DNA of 64,000 nt from Stichopus chloronotus (lineage: Eukaryota; Echinodermata; Holothuroidea; Aspidochirotida; Stichopodidae): positions 19,879,358 through 19,943,357 of the forward strand of contig SFZH01000008.1 of NCBI GenBank assembly GCA_021234535.1. The letters are read 5' to 3'. Below the pieces are notes generated by a model. The model was not told where the DNA came from, made no database searches, and saw nothing but the letters and a program-made list of their open reading frames with translations. Position 1 is the first letter of the stretch. Each line of letters starts with the position of its first letter. The position numbers were made by a program, and so were the translations under genes. Below, piece after piece: positions 1 through 12,800 of this stretch.

Positions 1-435
1 ATCTTCAGTTTGCAGGGTACTTGAATCTTGTCACATTTAACCATTCACATTAAAGTATTCAGTGTGCAGGGTGCATGTGTCTTGCAACAGTCACAATTAT
101 GTATTCAGTGTGTGAGGTGTGTGTTCATTGTCACATGTGACAGTCATTTAAATCTTCACAGTGTGCAGGTTACTGCTGGTTTTTCCAGACTGATTTATAC
201 AGTCACATCAATGTATGCACATTGTGCAGGTTACATATCTTTCCAGATATTACAGTTACATAGATGTATTGATTTTGCTGCATATAAATCTTGTCACTTG
301 TTATATTAATGTATTCAGTGTGCAGGGTATATGTATCATGTCACATGTGACGGTTACATTAATGTAATCGCGTTAACATATTCAGTGTGCAGGGAACATG
401 TATCATGTCACATGTGGCAATCACATGAATGTGAT
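1..435. repeat. Degenerate ~50-bp minisatellite
   Basis: A motif close to TTCAGTGTGCAGGGTACATG, followed by ATCATGTCACATGTGACAG and a CACATTAATGT tail, recurs near positions 6, 60, 107, 158, 218, 316 and 383. The period is about 50 bp and the copies are imperfect. It sits in the intron upstream of exon 1. A short open frame over it is a by-product of the repeat. Confidence 0.75.
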
Positions 436-570
436 TTGAAGTGTTCTATTTCATTGTAGCTTGCATAGATCTGTAGTTTTCTTCTTTCGTACATTGTTTT
501 TGAATTGGACACTGTGGGACTACCATGTTATCCCTTTCATGTCATTTTGTATTGTTTGCTGTCCTCGCAG
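436..570 (+). other. Intron upstream of exon 1 (3' part)
   Basis: The intron 3' end carries a pyrimidine-rich tract and acceptor (TTTGCTGTCCTCGCAG). The ATG at 525 lies in intron and opens a frame into exon 1. The following 15 residues are hydrophobic and could mimic a short signal peptide, but the acceptor at 569-570 matches the phase of all other exons, so I read this as intron. Confidence 0.6.
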
Positions 571-819
571 CCGCAAGTGACGAACTGATCATCGAAGGAT
601 GTCCTGGTGAAATCTTTGAGACTCTTCCAGCCAACTCTGCCACAGTCCAAGTGTTTTGGACGCCTCCCACGGTCTCTGCAAACGCTGTCGGAGATGTCCA
701 GACTTTCAGCAACTTCCAGCCCGGTGATCGTTTCCCCCCAGGAGAAAACATCATAACTTACACTTTGTCTGATTCTACTGGAAGCTCTGGGTCATGTTCC
801 TTCACTGTTACAGTAGAAG
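571..819 (+). CDS. Exon 1: HYR domain lacking the inner cysteine pair
   Basis: 83 codons, phase 1 in and out (acceptor 569-570, donor 820-821). The outer cysteines are present (Cys10 in G-C-P-G-E-I and Cys76 in G-S-C-S-F-T-V-T-V). The two inner cysteines found in every other HYR of the window are both absent: the position before V-x-W reads S-A-T-V-Q-V-F-W, and the G-x-C-F position reads G-D-R-F. The N-terminal P-P is also missing (D-E-L-I-I). It is therefore the most divergent HYR here and closer to the general two-Cys HYR pattern. An alternative reading is a true first exon starting at 525 with a short hydrophobic leader. I consider that less likely because the acceptor phase fits the array. 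Confidence 0.85.
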
Positions 820-3800
820 GTATGGCATATTGTAAACTATCTATCAATTTCATATTTTTGGTCTCTTTAAGATTGAAGTCTCTTTCGAAGACTCTTTACC
901 TGTCCACCTGATCTATTAGAGATGCTCCAAAAATGTTCTTATCTGAAGTTGGTCTTTATATGTGAAAGAGAAATGATTGTAGTCCATTGATTCTAAAAAT
1001 TCAGCTCATTTAGTTGAAGGTTTCCCTACACATATTCTGGAGAGAGGGAGGAAAGAGCAAAAAGAAAGAAGAAGATGAGAGACAAAATTGAATATTTCAA
1101 GGTTAATAAGATAAAGAATCAAGTGTGAACTGTTTTCTTTCATAACTCTGTTTTCTTTCTTTAGACCTGACACCTCCCGATCTGGTATGTCCTTCTGCCA
1201 TTTCCCGTATGATCTCCGCCAATCAGCCATGCTTGATGGTGTCGTGGGAAATTCCCCTCGCAGATGATAATAGCGGTGTTGACCCGTCAGTCACCTCCGA
1301 TCCAGCGTCTGGTTCCTGTCTCGATCCTGGAATCACTGTCGTGACTGTCACGGCGACCGACCTCTCAGGAAATTCTGCCAGCTGTGAATTTATCGTAGAT
1401 GTCACAACAGTTGGTGAGAGATTTTCTTACTTGTTTACAGCTCATAAAAATTTTCAGTTTGTCCTTATCTTGTACATATATGCTATTTTTTTGGCTTGAA
1501 TGAGTATCTGAATCATGGTGGGTACAACCTTATTGCATGGAACAGACATGGCTTAATTTGTGTAGGTATAATACATAACAAAACTATCAGTTGAACATGT
1601 TGACTCTTATGAAACATTTTTACAGGATGTCACTCTGCCAATCTCTCAGATTTTGAAGTAGTTTTGTTGAAAGTGTTGACACAAATGTCTCCTTAGATGC
1701 AATGTAGTAGTTGATATGATAATGTTTGTTTTCCTCCATTTATTCTTTGTTTTCTAAATAAATACGTGTACAAGAAACTGGCACAGATATTTTTATCTGA
1801 CAAATGAACATAAGTGGAAAAATGTGCTTATTCTGCAAAAAGAACTAATTGAAAACGCTTTGTAGAGCTGTAAAAAATCAACATTTCCCTTGTTGTGGGT
1901 TTCTATCTTTGAACAGATATACTTCTCAATGGATAAAACAAATTTAAATTTTAAAACGAAATCATCAATAATTGGCTTACAATATTTTTTTTTTACAATC
2001 ATGAATATAAGATTTCACATGGAAAACTATAAATTATATGGGTGAGCTGTAACCAAAGAATAACCCTTTTTGAAAAGAAGAATTGCCTGTTAAGAAGCCC
2101 TTCCTTCAGTTTATTGAATAAATGAGGATGTGTACAGGCAACCCCCAAATAAATGGTCTGATGACTCATCATGTATGGCACAAAAATTTACATGAAGGGA
2201 GAATGTATTTTTATTCAATGAGTGTCGGTGGGAACAATATGGTGAATGAATTTAAATTGAAAATCAATGATCCTTGCCTCTGTGACACCACACCACAGGT
2301 CTTTGTAGATATGCTTCCAGTTTTCATTTCGAAATTACATCGAAACTACCCTCCCACTTCTTTCTTGAGGTTTGAACTTGAATAATGATTTGTAAATAGT
2401 CTGAAGGAAAAAGCAGAGAAATGGAGGGAGATCTAGAACGCATGGCCTTGTACCATGACCATGTACCATGACGATGACCATAACCATGTATCATAAGATA
2501 CTTTCATTAGCGGATTCATCACTGTGTGAATTCTCGTGCCTCCAATGACGGGGATGCCATGAAAAGTGCCTAATTACCTAGTGCAAGGCAAAGCTACTAA
2601 CTTAAATTTTGTCTATAAACTATCAAAGGACACTCCACTTAACAATGTCTTTGTCAAAACAATTTTTGAACACACTTCACTCCTTTGTCACAAAGATTCG
2701 GATAAAACATCATGCGACGGGCTACACGAATATGAGAATTGTTTCCAAGGGATTGGTTATCATAGTTTTCACTAATAGGACATAGAAGGAGATCTTACAA
2801 CAGGCAGAAACAACTTGTTGGATAAAAGCATTTTCAATTTTTAAGACATCTTGGTCACAACAGTTGCATAGGTAAAGAAAATGTTTACCATACACAAATA
2901 CATCAAAAAAACCTTCCCTGGACTTTCAGAAATATTAGAGTAACATTGGCTGCAAGTACCTTTTAGACTGTGTGCAAAACTTTGCATAAGCATTACTTTA
3001 AGTCTGCTGTCTTTAGCGCATTTCATGAGTGAAGTATGTCTATCCCTGACCATATTAAATTAAATTTAATGCCCCTCAAGTTCCTTTTAATACATTTATG
3101 AGGAGAATTTGGCAGAATTACAAAAAAGAAATAATGATACTCTAGTTGGGATAAGCCAAAGGTGTTAACAATTACATTTGTAACTGTGGGTGCAGGCCGG
3201 GTCTCCACTGGACCAGATTGAAAGCCGTTTTTTTCAGCCAGGAAAGCTTAGGAATAATCTTAAGATGAAATGCATCATCACCCCTGTTTGTTAAGAAAAT
3301 ACCTAAACATTTCACAGGGCCAAAACTAATTACGATACCAAAGTCATTTACGAATGCTGGTCGTATGGTTTTAAAGGGAACATGTGCAAAATGTAAAATG
3401 TTATTACGTACTTTTAATATAAGTATAATATCTTATATAAATAAAAAATATCAAATGTACTTTTAAGCCTGATACATGTTCAAAATGAGTAAGAATGGTA
3501 AATGTCTCATGAAGAGAATCTTTACTGCTATCTAGAATAAATACAGTGTCATCTGCATATTGTAATAATCTGAACTTAACATTCCTAATAGATATGCCCC
3601 TCATACCATTACTACCATTAATTTTTAATGAAGAATCCCGGAGCAAAGAATGAAAAGTCAGGGCTGATTGGACAATGTCGCCTAACCCCATCCCACCCAG
3701 GTTAAATAGCAAAAAAAGCTAACTGAAAACCCATTTATGCATACATTGGCATTGCTGTTGGTTTAAAACTTGTTTATTCAATGTTTAAAGTTACTCTCTG

Positions 3801-6800
3801 AAGATAAAAGGAGGAGGAGTTTTCTGAATGAACTGACATTCAGTGGTGTCAACGGCCCTTTCAAAATGGATGAAAAATAAAAACCTGGAATATCATGATT
3901 TGAAGTATGCTCAATTGAATCAACCACAATTTGAACATTCTTCCCAATAAATTTTCTTTGAGGGAAACCAGTCTGATTTGGTCCAATAAGAGTATGTAAA
4001 ACTTGTTTTTAAACAGTTTGTAATGACCTTTTCTCCAATTTTCCTAGTCTGTATATAGGGGAGTAATTGGTCTCTATAATTTGAAGGAATTCTGTGCTCT
4101 TTTTCTGGTTTACATTTGAAGGTATTAATGCTAAGTGACTGTTCAGCAGATCTGATAAGCTACCTCTGTTAAAGCTATAACTGAAATGATTTACAACCAC
4201 ATCCCCCAGCAAATGCCAAAATTTTCTGCTAAAACATTAACAGAAAGATGATCACTTCGAGGGGACGTATCATAACACATTGACTTTAAAGCGTCATAAA
4301 TTTCTGTTGCACTTAGATCCCATCAGAAACAGCAAATCCTCTGGACTTAACCAGTTGCCAACTAGATCGTTAAAAAGAATAAAGCCGAGCATGCTAGTAA
4401 TTTCTTATTTTGTTTTAAAGGTCATTATTTTGGTGAGGTATGTCACCCATTTTCCAGTTGGATCTTGTAAATACGATAGCAGTACATGTTTCAGTTTTAA
4501 AGATTTAGCATTACATGTTGAGCGCGATGCCGAATTCTTTAGCAAATACCGCTGACCGACAGTTTTTTGATGTAATCAATACTGAGCCTGCTAGATAAGG
4601 GTGCTTTGATCCCACCTGCCTGGTCACTCCAGCTCATCTCCGTTTACAAAACATGTGATTAAACCCACTTGCTCTTACTAAAGGTTGTTCTCACCAAGAC
4701 AATAGACTGTTCTGTACCAAACAGAGGCAGCAAAGCTGTTTACACATTGCCAGGTGAACTGTGGGCTAATTGATTGGGATCATCCAACTGATTGCGCATG
4801 CTCAATTAGATGGTTTAGTGAAGGCAAGCAGAAGGTGCAAGCTCAGTGCCCTTCGGAGAGAACACGTAATGGGAAATACTTGGGGTATTTTTCTCTCCTT
4901 CTACACATCTATCCTGAGATCTTAGTATGGTGCCCTGCAATTTCAGATAAAAGTAGTGAAGATGATTTCACCGAGTGGTGTTTAAGTGAGACGGAATCCT
5001 CCCAGATTCATGTGTCTACAGACACTGCGTAAGACAGCAGATATCATGTAGAAGGTCGTTTTCACTACGACACATTTCACTGGCTCTATTTTTGAAAAAA
5101 AGAGGTCACTTGGCGTACGTTTAACTTCAAAATATAAATAATGTAAATAATATAAAGAATGTAATATAGGCAGTGGCTGATATGACATGATGTAACATTG
5201 TCAGTAGGGATATGACAAAGTGTAACATAGTCGGTGTATTACACGTGCAGTGTACTGTAAAATAGTGGGGGATGACATGGTTTAGCATATAGTTAGTGTG
5301 TGATGTGACACAGTGTAACATAGTGAGTAGTGGATATGACACAGTGTAGTTGGTGATATAACAGTGTAATGTAGTCAGTTGGTGATGTGACATAGTGTAT
5401 CCTTGTCAGTAGGACATACAACACAGTGTAACATAGTTGGTGGTATGACACAATGTAGCATAGTTTGTGATACTGTGTGAGACATTGTAACATAGTCAAT
5501 ATAGGATTTGACAAAGTGTAACATAGTCAGTAGTGGATATGACCAGTGTAACATAGTCAGTTAGTGGGGATACGACATGTACAGTAACCTAGGCAGTTGG
5601 TGGTATGGCACGTACAGTCCCTTGTTCATCAAGTTACACTGCATGATAGACTCTACGTGGTAGTGATGGAATGCATTTTGGAAGTTGTAAACTCATCTTT
5701 TAGAAGAGTGAATGGTAATGTTACATGCTGCAGCTATATGTGGAAAATTGGCTCATGTAATTTATGATGTAGCAGATGACTTGAACCTTTTACGTTTAGT
5801 TTCTAACATCTTTTAAGCCCATTGAATCTGTGAGTGGTGAACAGAACAAATCTGGTGGCAATTAAATTGGTACAAAAGGAAGGAGTTTCCAGTGTTTGTC
5901 CTACATTGCAGCTTCCCGGTATGTCACAGTATAACATGCAGTAGTCAGTGGTGCTATGACACAGTGTAAGTAGTCAGTATCTGATATGACACTGTGTAAC
6001 CTCAGTCAATAGCTGGTATGACTCATTGTAGGTTTAAAACCAATAATTAAAGCATGTGAGAAACATTGTGACTTGCATTGTAACTTGTTTTGCTCCGTAG
6101 ATTGACTCTTTTCGTCTGTGACAGAGCTTCATTTAAGTGGCCACCAGGAATGTTCAAATTCTTAATGGTGTATATTGGCATTCCACTTTAATTTTGTTGG
6201 AACCAAAGTGAGCCATCTTAAAATGTAGTGTGAGTCTTTCCATTCTGAAATTTTGTGCATGCTCCTAACACTGCCCATCCACAATGTTTGTTTACACACT
6301 GTGATCTCAAAGATCATACAGCAACAGAGTTTGTGAACCACACCCTTTTATCAGAAGTTCCCCCAGCCAGACACAGCTAGGCTATATTGTTTGTAAGGAT
6401 GCTGCAGTCTAGACTGTTTGATCACTTGTACTTGGTTAAAGAGAGCTAGGTGTTAAGTCAAGAAAAAGGTGCAAACACAGTGTCCATTGGGAGAATCACC
6501 TCATGCATGCCTTAAAGTCTCTTGAGGTAGCATACCCCTATTAATTTCCCTTACACACTAAACTGCAAAAGTAAAATGTGGTCTCCGAAGCCTTGTAGAA
6601 GTTTTCAACAGATATAAGCTACCACTCTTTAGAAAGCTAATACATTGGCCATTCATGGCTTTTTGGGGTTTTCTGTACCTTAGGTGGTTAGATTTTCTGC
6701 TAGAGGCCGTCGAAGTTAACATACCTTGTCACCAGGGCAAATCGCACATGTCCTCGAATGATACTGCTCTGCCAGCTAAAAGTCCATAACTTTTCCATAA

Positions 6801-9800
6801 TTGCTTCGATTGGCACCATTTTCAAACCTTGTATACCTCAACTAACTCACTTACTTCAATATTCAGTCCACAAAAGGATAAAATACCAAAAAAAGTTGTC
6901 CAACTGTCCCTCATAGGGACTTTCACCAACTGTTAACAAAATGCACAGGAATCTCCAACTTCTGTATAGGGTATGCTACCTTAGCATGTGTCTCTCTGTC
7001 TTTTTGTCTCTTTGTCTCTTTACATCTGTCGCTCATCTTATTTGTTGGAACCCAATCAACTCAATCAAACCACTATCATGTTAGTTTTTTTCAAGAGTTG
7101 AATACTGTCAGGTGACCCTCCCGTCATAGGTTTTGACCACATCAGGTTGTCTTGAAATATCCAAGTGTCTCACTGTGTATTAAAGCAACTCCTCGTATAC
7201 ATTGTTCGTGTGAGTCACAGTAAACTGTTACCAGGATCAGACTGTTCAACCATTTGAACTAAATATTCTGTATCTAAGCTACATACATGCCTCAGTCCAT
7301 GCTTGTGACTGCTGTAATATCTTTTCAGTCATTTTCACAAGCCTGCTGGGCATCTGTGGTCAATGCTCAGCTTAAAAGTTTATATCAAGAACATGTATGA
7401 TGTCAAAATTCAGCTAGCAACGTACTGGGAGGCTTTTGTAAGCTAGCTCACTGGAAGGTGTTTCACACTTTGTACTGGAGAAGAGGGGTCGAGGAAGTGG
7501 TGTGGGATGTTTGGGACAGAAGGTAGCAAGGTGTTGGGACCCAACAATGAAACAATGACCCAACAAAGAAACACAAAGTGTCAAGAGACCCTCAGAAGAA
7601 CTGAATTATTTATTTTTGTAACTCTTTAGATCTGGTACCTCCCGATCTAGTCTGCCCTTCCACCATTTCCCGTACAATCTCGGCCGATCAGCCGTGCTTG
7701 ACGGTCTTTTGGGAGATTCCCTTCGCAGCAGACAACAGTGGCGTAGATCCGTTCGTCACCTCTGATCCGGCTTCTGGTTCCTGTCTCGATCCTGGAACCA
7801 CAGTGGTATTTGTCATTGCGACTGACGTTTCTGGAAATTCTGCTACTTGTGAATTTTCTGTTCTTGTGGATATAGTGGGTGAGACCATTTCTTCCCAGTT
7901 TAGTTCTACCTCAGTTTGGCGCAATGACCAATCGTGTAATTGTCCCTGAAAGAATTCCCAGAATCAATATTAAGTGTTACATCATCTACACTAACCACTT
8001 GTCTCACTGCTAGATCTGCAGATTGCCTTAAGAAAATGTTCTTATGTTTCATATTTTGACCCTGTTCCCTATTCATCTGTGAATCTGAGTCAACACAAAT
8101 TATTATGAAATGTGTAAGTGTTTTAATTTTTGGTTCCTCCTTAAAGTTGGCTCTCATTCTCAGGTTTCTGTGCAATACTGTAAACATTTTGTCCAAGTGC
8201 TTGTGATTTCACTAGAGCCAACTAGTATCATCTGTGTCTGAGGCACAGCAGTTAAGCCACCAGGAAAAAGTTTGAGTCATATTTTTAGCTACCTCCTCAC
8301 TACAGTGTGTGAGTCAAATAGCAAGCCACCTCAAAATGTTCAGTATTTATCATGCTGTGTGAGTTTTTGTTCTTAGAGTTTGAGCTTCAAGCTATCGGAA
8401 ACTTATGTCCAAGCTTGTGTAGACTGACCTGTTTCACGTCACCCCTTCCTCTGTGTTTAAGTCTTGACAAAGCAGACCTTACAACTTTCAGGCATGTTTT
8501 AGATTTACAAGTATGCCCACTGTCTCTGTTTGAGCTGTGCGTAAGCCACCATTCATGGCACAGAATTAGCATATGTGCCAGGCATCATGCTTTTGACAAT
8601 GATAAGTGTAGTCTCTAGCATTTGTGATTACTATTGCTCCTGCACTAATTCGAGCCATACTCTTAGATGCCGTATCTGACAGGCTTGATGCATGCATGAT
8701 GGCTTAAGCTTGCACTTCTCTGCATCTGGCTACGTGCTACAAGTGACTTGCAGGCTGTAGCATGCATGGTGGCTTGCACTTCTCTGTTTCTGAACTTTGT
8801 GCTATATAGCAGCCACGCATCCTTCAGAGTATTGTGATAAGTTTGATTTTCAAGTGCATTTAACTTGCCATTCACAGATACTGTGCCACCAACATTAGTG
8901 TGCCCAAGTGACATCACACAGAATGTACCAATGGGAGACCAGTGTGTCGAAGTCACATGGGAAATTCCGTTGGCAACTGACAATAGTGGAGGCCAGGTTG
9001 ACCTTTTGTCCACGCCGGCCTCTGGGACATGCTTTCCGGTCAACACTGTGAGGAACGTCATCGTCACGGCAATGGATCCATCAGGGAATATTGAAACATG
9101 CCAGTTTACTGTCACAGTCTCAGCAACAGGTGAAAGCACCAAGTTTGGTTTCATTTCTGTATGTTGATCATAACACACTCCTGTGTACTAAAGTGATTTT
9201 TACCTGAATTTACCACAATCATTCATTCTATTAGTGTGTCAGCAACACATCATGCAGACTGTACTTTCTTAGTGTGATATGGTATCATACAGCATTGCAA
9301 TCCTGTTGGACTGCATTAATATCACCAATTGTGTATTCAAACATAGAGATACAATTATATTTCTGGTGACCTTGGCTGAATCAGCTGATCTGAAGATCGA
9401 GGCTCATCAATTTACCAACTGATGAAATTGTAGCCATTGCAGAATAGCAATTCATGATACACCCTGCCGAATCGATACATTGGTCATGTACAACCCGCAT
9501 GGTGTGAGAACTTCTAGAATACTAGTTGGTTGATTGTGGGATCTGTTACTGAAGTCAAACACTTGGTTAAAACTTGTCCATCTTTAATATTCCTCTTGGG
9601 AATATTGTCTGTTCATGAAAGATCGTTAGCCAGTGTCAAATCGTCTGGTGCACCGTGGGCTCTCTGAAGGCAGATTGGACTGGTTGTTCTAGGAGCGTCT
9701 ATTTCATCACGGCTTGCCATTTTTATAATTGTCCCTGATGAGTTTTTACACCAGTGTTTGATGTGTTACATCACAGGTAGTAAAGTAAGGTGTGCAAAAG

Positions 9801-12800
9801 TATGATAACCCATCACTTAGTAAAGCAGTCCAAAACATGAGACACTTGAATGCTAAGTTTAGGAAGCTGCTTATTCCTTTAAGATATTCACAGTTTGGTC
9901 TGGTGTGTACATACAAACCTCAGTGGTAACCAGTAGAGAGATTATACCAAATAATGTGCAGCTGTTTTAAGTTTCACCTGTGATTGTACATATATCACTA
10001 GCTAGTAGTTCCATGATCTGATTGTTGGCAAAAGTGTGTTTTATAAGAAGAAGAAACGTGCAAACTGGAGTGCTTGGAATATGCTCTGCTGTTACATGTG
10101 TAATAGAGGTACATAGCTAAGATGAATGGGGGGGGGGGCATAGATTTATGATTTGATAAAGTACAGCATTTACAAGATCTTACACAAATGTTATGGGAGT
10201 CATGATTGTATACTGTATGATAAAAATTATGAGAATCGACTCTTGTAATTGGCTACGTCACATATTATGTGTCGTTTAGATTGTAGTGAAGACTGTTCCA
10301 TGCACCCAGTTGAACTTCTATGTGTGAGTTTTGAATTACATCTTATTTTGACCATTTCCTGTAACATTCTGACATTCTACTAGTTAAAAAGAGATGAACC
10401 CTTGCGTTGCATATCTTTAACACATTCTCCTTGAAAGGTAATTGAACCAAAATGTTATTCCTATTTAAAATTCAGAAGACACCACTCCACCGTTCGTGTT
10501 GTGTCCTAATGATGTCACTCGTAGCCAGCCCGTTGAACAGAGCTGTTCCGAGTTGACTTGGGAGATTCCCTTTGTACAAGACGACAGCGGATTCGTTACG
10601 GTGGTATCGATGCCTGCGTCGGGGAGTTGCTTCGTGACGGGAGTCACGGTCGTGATGGTGACAGCCACGGATCCCTCAGGAAATACTGATGTTTGTTCTT
10701 TCTCAGTAAATGTGATCCCGATTGGTTAGTATAGAAGTCACTGTATCTGCGTGTTTGCCCTGCATGGAAATGTTCACATGGGATATTTTGACACCCAGCT
10801 GTAAAGCTTATAACTAAATTATGTCTATCAACAAATACCATAATTTTAAAGCAGATTGTGTGTTTGATACATGACAATTGAAAGTGAATGAGGGGGTGTG
10901 ACTGATATAGTCATTAGTCGAATAATACAAGTGGACACCCAAAGATGCAAATCTTTTTGCTTATTTTTTGGAGGATTTTTTAATCCCAACACCACTTTCC
11001 TTTCAAACTTTTAGACTTTGAGCCACCAGTGTTACAGTGTCCAGGAGATATCAGCAGAGAGGTTGATCCCACAGATAGTGTGTGCGTAGAAATAGCCTGG
11101 GAAATTCCCTTTGTCAGCGATAACAGTGGGGAAAACGTGGAGGTCACATCATCGCCTGCCTCGGGTACGTGCTTCTTTGTCGGCACGCTAACCAATGTCT
11201 TGGTGACAGCAGAAGACCCATCTGGAAACTTGGAGAGGTGTCAGTTCACTGTCACTGTTACTGAAGCAGGTCAGTGAATATTTGTAAAAGACAGATTCAA
11301 GCAAACTAGTGAATATTTGTAAGCGACAGATTCAAGCAAACTAGTGATAAAAATGCATATAATCAGTAGATGCACAAGGTGTAAGAGCTGTATAGCTACA
11401 GTTAATATTGATGCTATATATGGGGTCATTGTGGCCATATCATACACCACCATATGGAGTAGTGGAACCTGCAGTTTCAAGTGACATTCTGTTAAGAATG
11501 TGCATAGTCAGTAGATTCAAGAGGTGTAAGAGCTTTATAGCTGTTATGAATATTGATATTGGGGCTATATATGGGGTCATTGTGGCCATATCATATACCA
11601 CCCTATGGAGAAGTGGAACCTGTAGTTTCAAGTGACATTCTGTTAAGAATGTACATAGTCAGTAGATTCAAGAGGTGTAAGAGCTTTATAGCTGTTAGGA
11701 ATATTGATATTGATCCTATGTAAGTGGTCATTGTGAGCCTATAGTTTCAAGCAAAATAGTGTTGAAAACATGCACATCTAGTAGATTCAAGAGTTTTAGG
11801 AGCTATATAGCTGTGCTTAATGTATATGTACCATGTATGCAATCATTGTGGACATGTACACCATATGGAGTAGTGGAATCTGCCATTTCCAGCAACATAG
11901 AATTACACAGTAGATGCACAAGAGGTGTGTTTCAAGTGACATACATAACATGGAATAACAAGTTTAAGGGCAAAGAAGGGCAAAAGCCCCATAAGATGCC
12001 CTGTAATCCAGACCCCCCAAAAACCCTAACCAAACTAGTATCGTACATAGCCCATCAAAATCAGATTCTGCCACGGTCACAGTAAAACTTACCAATGTTA
12101 CCTTTGAAGCTATTTACTGAAGTGGAATTTACAACCCAATCAGGCAGACTATTCCACTCATTGACAACTCTATGAGAGAAGCTAAACTTTCTCACCTCAA
12201 GCCTAGAGAAGCATTTCACCAGCTTCTTACAATGACCACGAACATGGGAACATGGGAACATAGGACAAACCTCACAATAAGACAGAGGATTCCTACCACA
12301 TTGGAATTTGAAAACCTGCAACATATCCCCCTGATCCTTTTTAACTCAAGAGTAGTAAGTCCCAGACATTTGCCTATCATGATAAGGGAGATGATGTACA
12401 TCGGGAATAAGTCGAGTGGCCCTCCTCTGAACCTGCTCTAAAAGAAACTTGTCCTTTTCATAATAGGGACTCCATGCCTGCACAGCATAGTCAAGATGCG
12501 GCCTAACCAACTGCTTATACAGATTCAACACAATGTCTTTACTAAAATTCCACTTGATCAATCCGAGCACCCTGTTCGCCCTGGCAGCAGCACCTGCGGA
12601 CTGTTTAGAAGGCTTCAGATTACTTGTAATGATAACACCTAAGTCTTTTTTCTGAAGTCACATTACTCAAAGTACTACTAGCCATGGTATAATCATAATT
12701 CAAATTATTAGTACCAAAGTGAAGAACTTTGCATTTGTCAGCAATACTGTTATAAGTATTGAGAACATACTCAAGTGGATGCAATAGGTGTCAATATTAA

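Larger units (their letters stand above)
1414..7629 (+). other. Intron 2 (6.2 kb, largest in the window)
   Basis: Contents in order: anonymous AT-rich DNA to about 2840, an antisense L1/Tx1-like LINE remnant (2841-4345), anonymous sequence, a minisatellite (5170-5615, with a weaker patch at 5930-6030), then anonymous sequence to the exon 3 acceptor. Stretches near 4690-4870 and 6280-6510 share short blocks (for example an AAGGTGCAAgCtCAGTG-like string) and may be old copies of one interspersed repeat. No HYR-like exon was found in it. Confidence 0.7.

Noticed and set aside
525..570. Hydrophobic leader in front of exon 1 as a signal peptide and gene start
   Set aside because: The stretch is short, contains a good acceptor at 569-570 with the phase used by all other exons, and lacks a visible promoter. 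It is kept only as an alternative.
2281..2330. D-T-T-P-Q-V string resembling a HYR start in intron 2
   Set aside because: No Cys-Pro follows at the right distance, no acceptor precedes it in phase, and the frame continues without HYR features.
5127..5514. Tyr/Val/Leu-rich - strand frames
   Set aside because: They are produced by the minisatellite at 5170-5615.
8663..9178. 171-codon - strand frame opposite exon 4, and similar antisense frames opposite many HYR exons
   Set aside because: These are shadows of the coding exons. The + strand has the HYR motifs, splice sites and phase.
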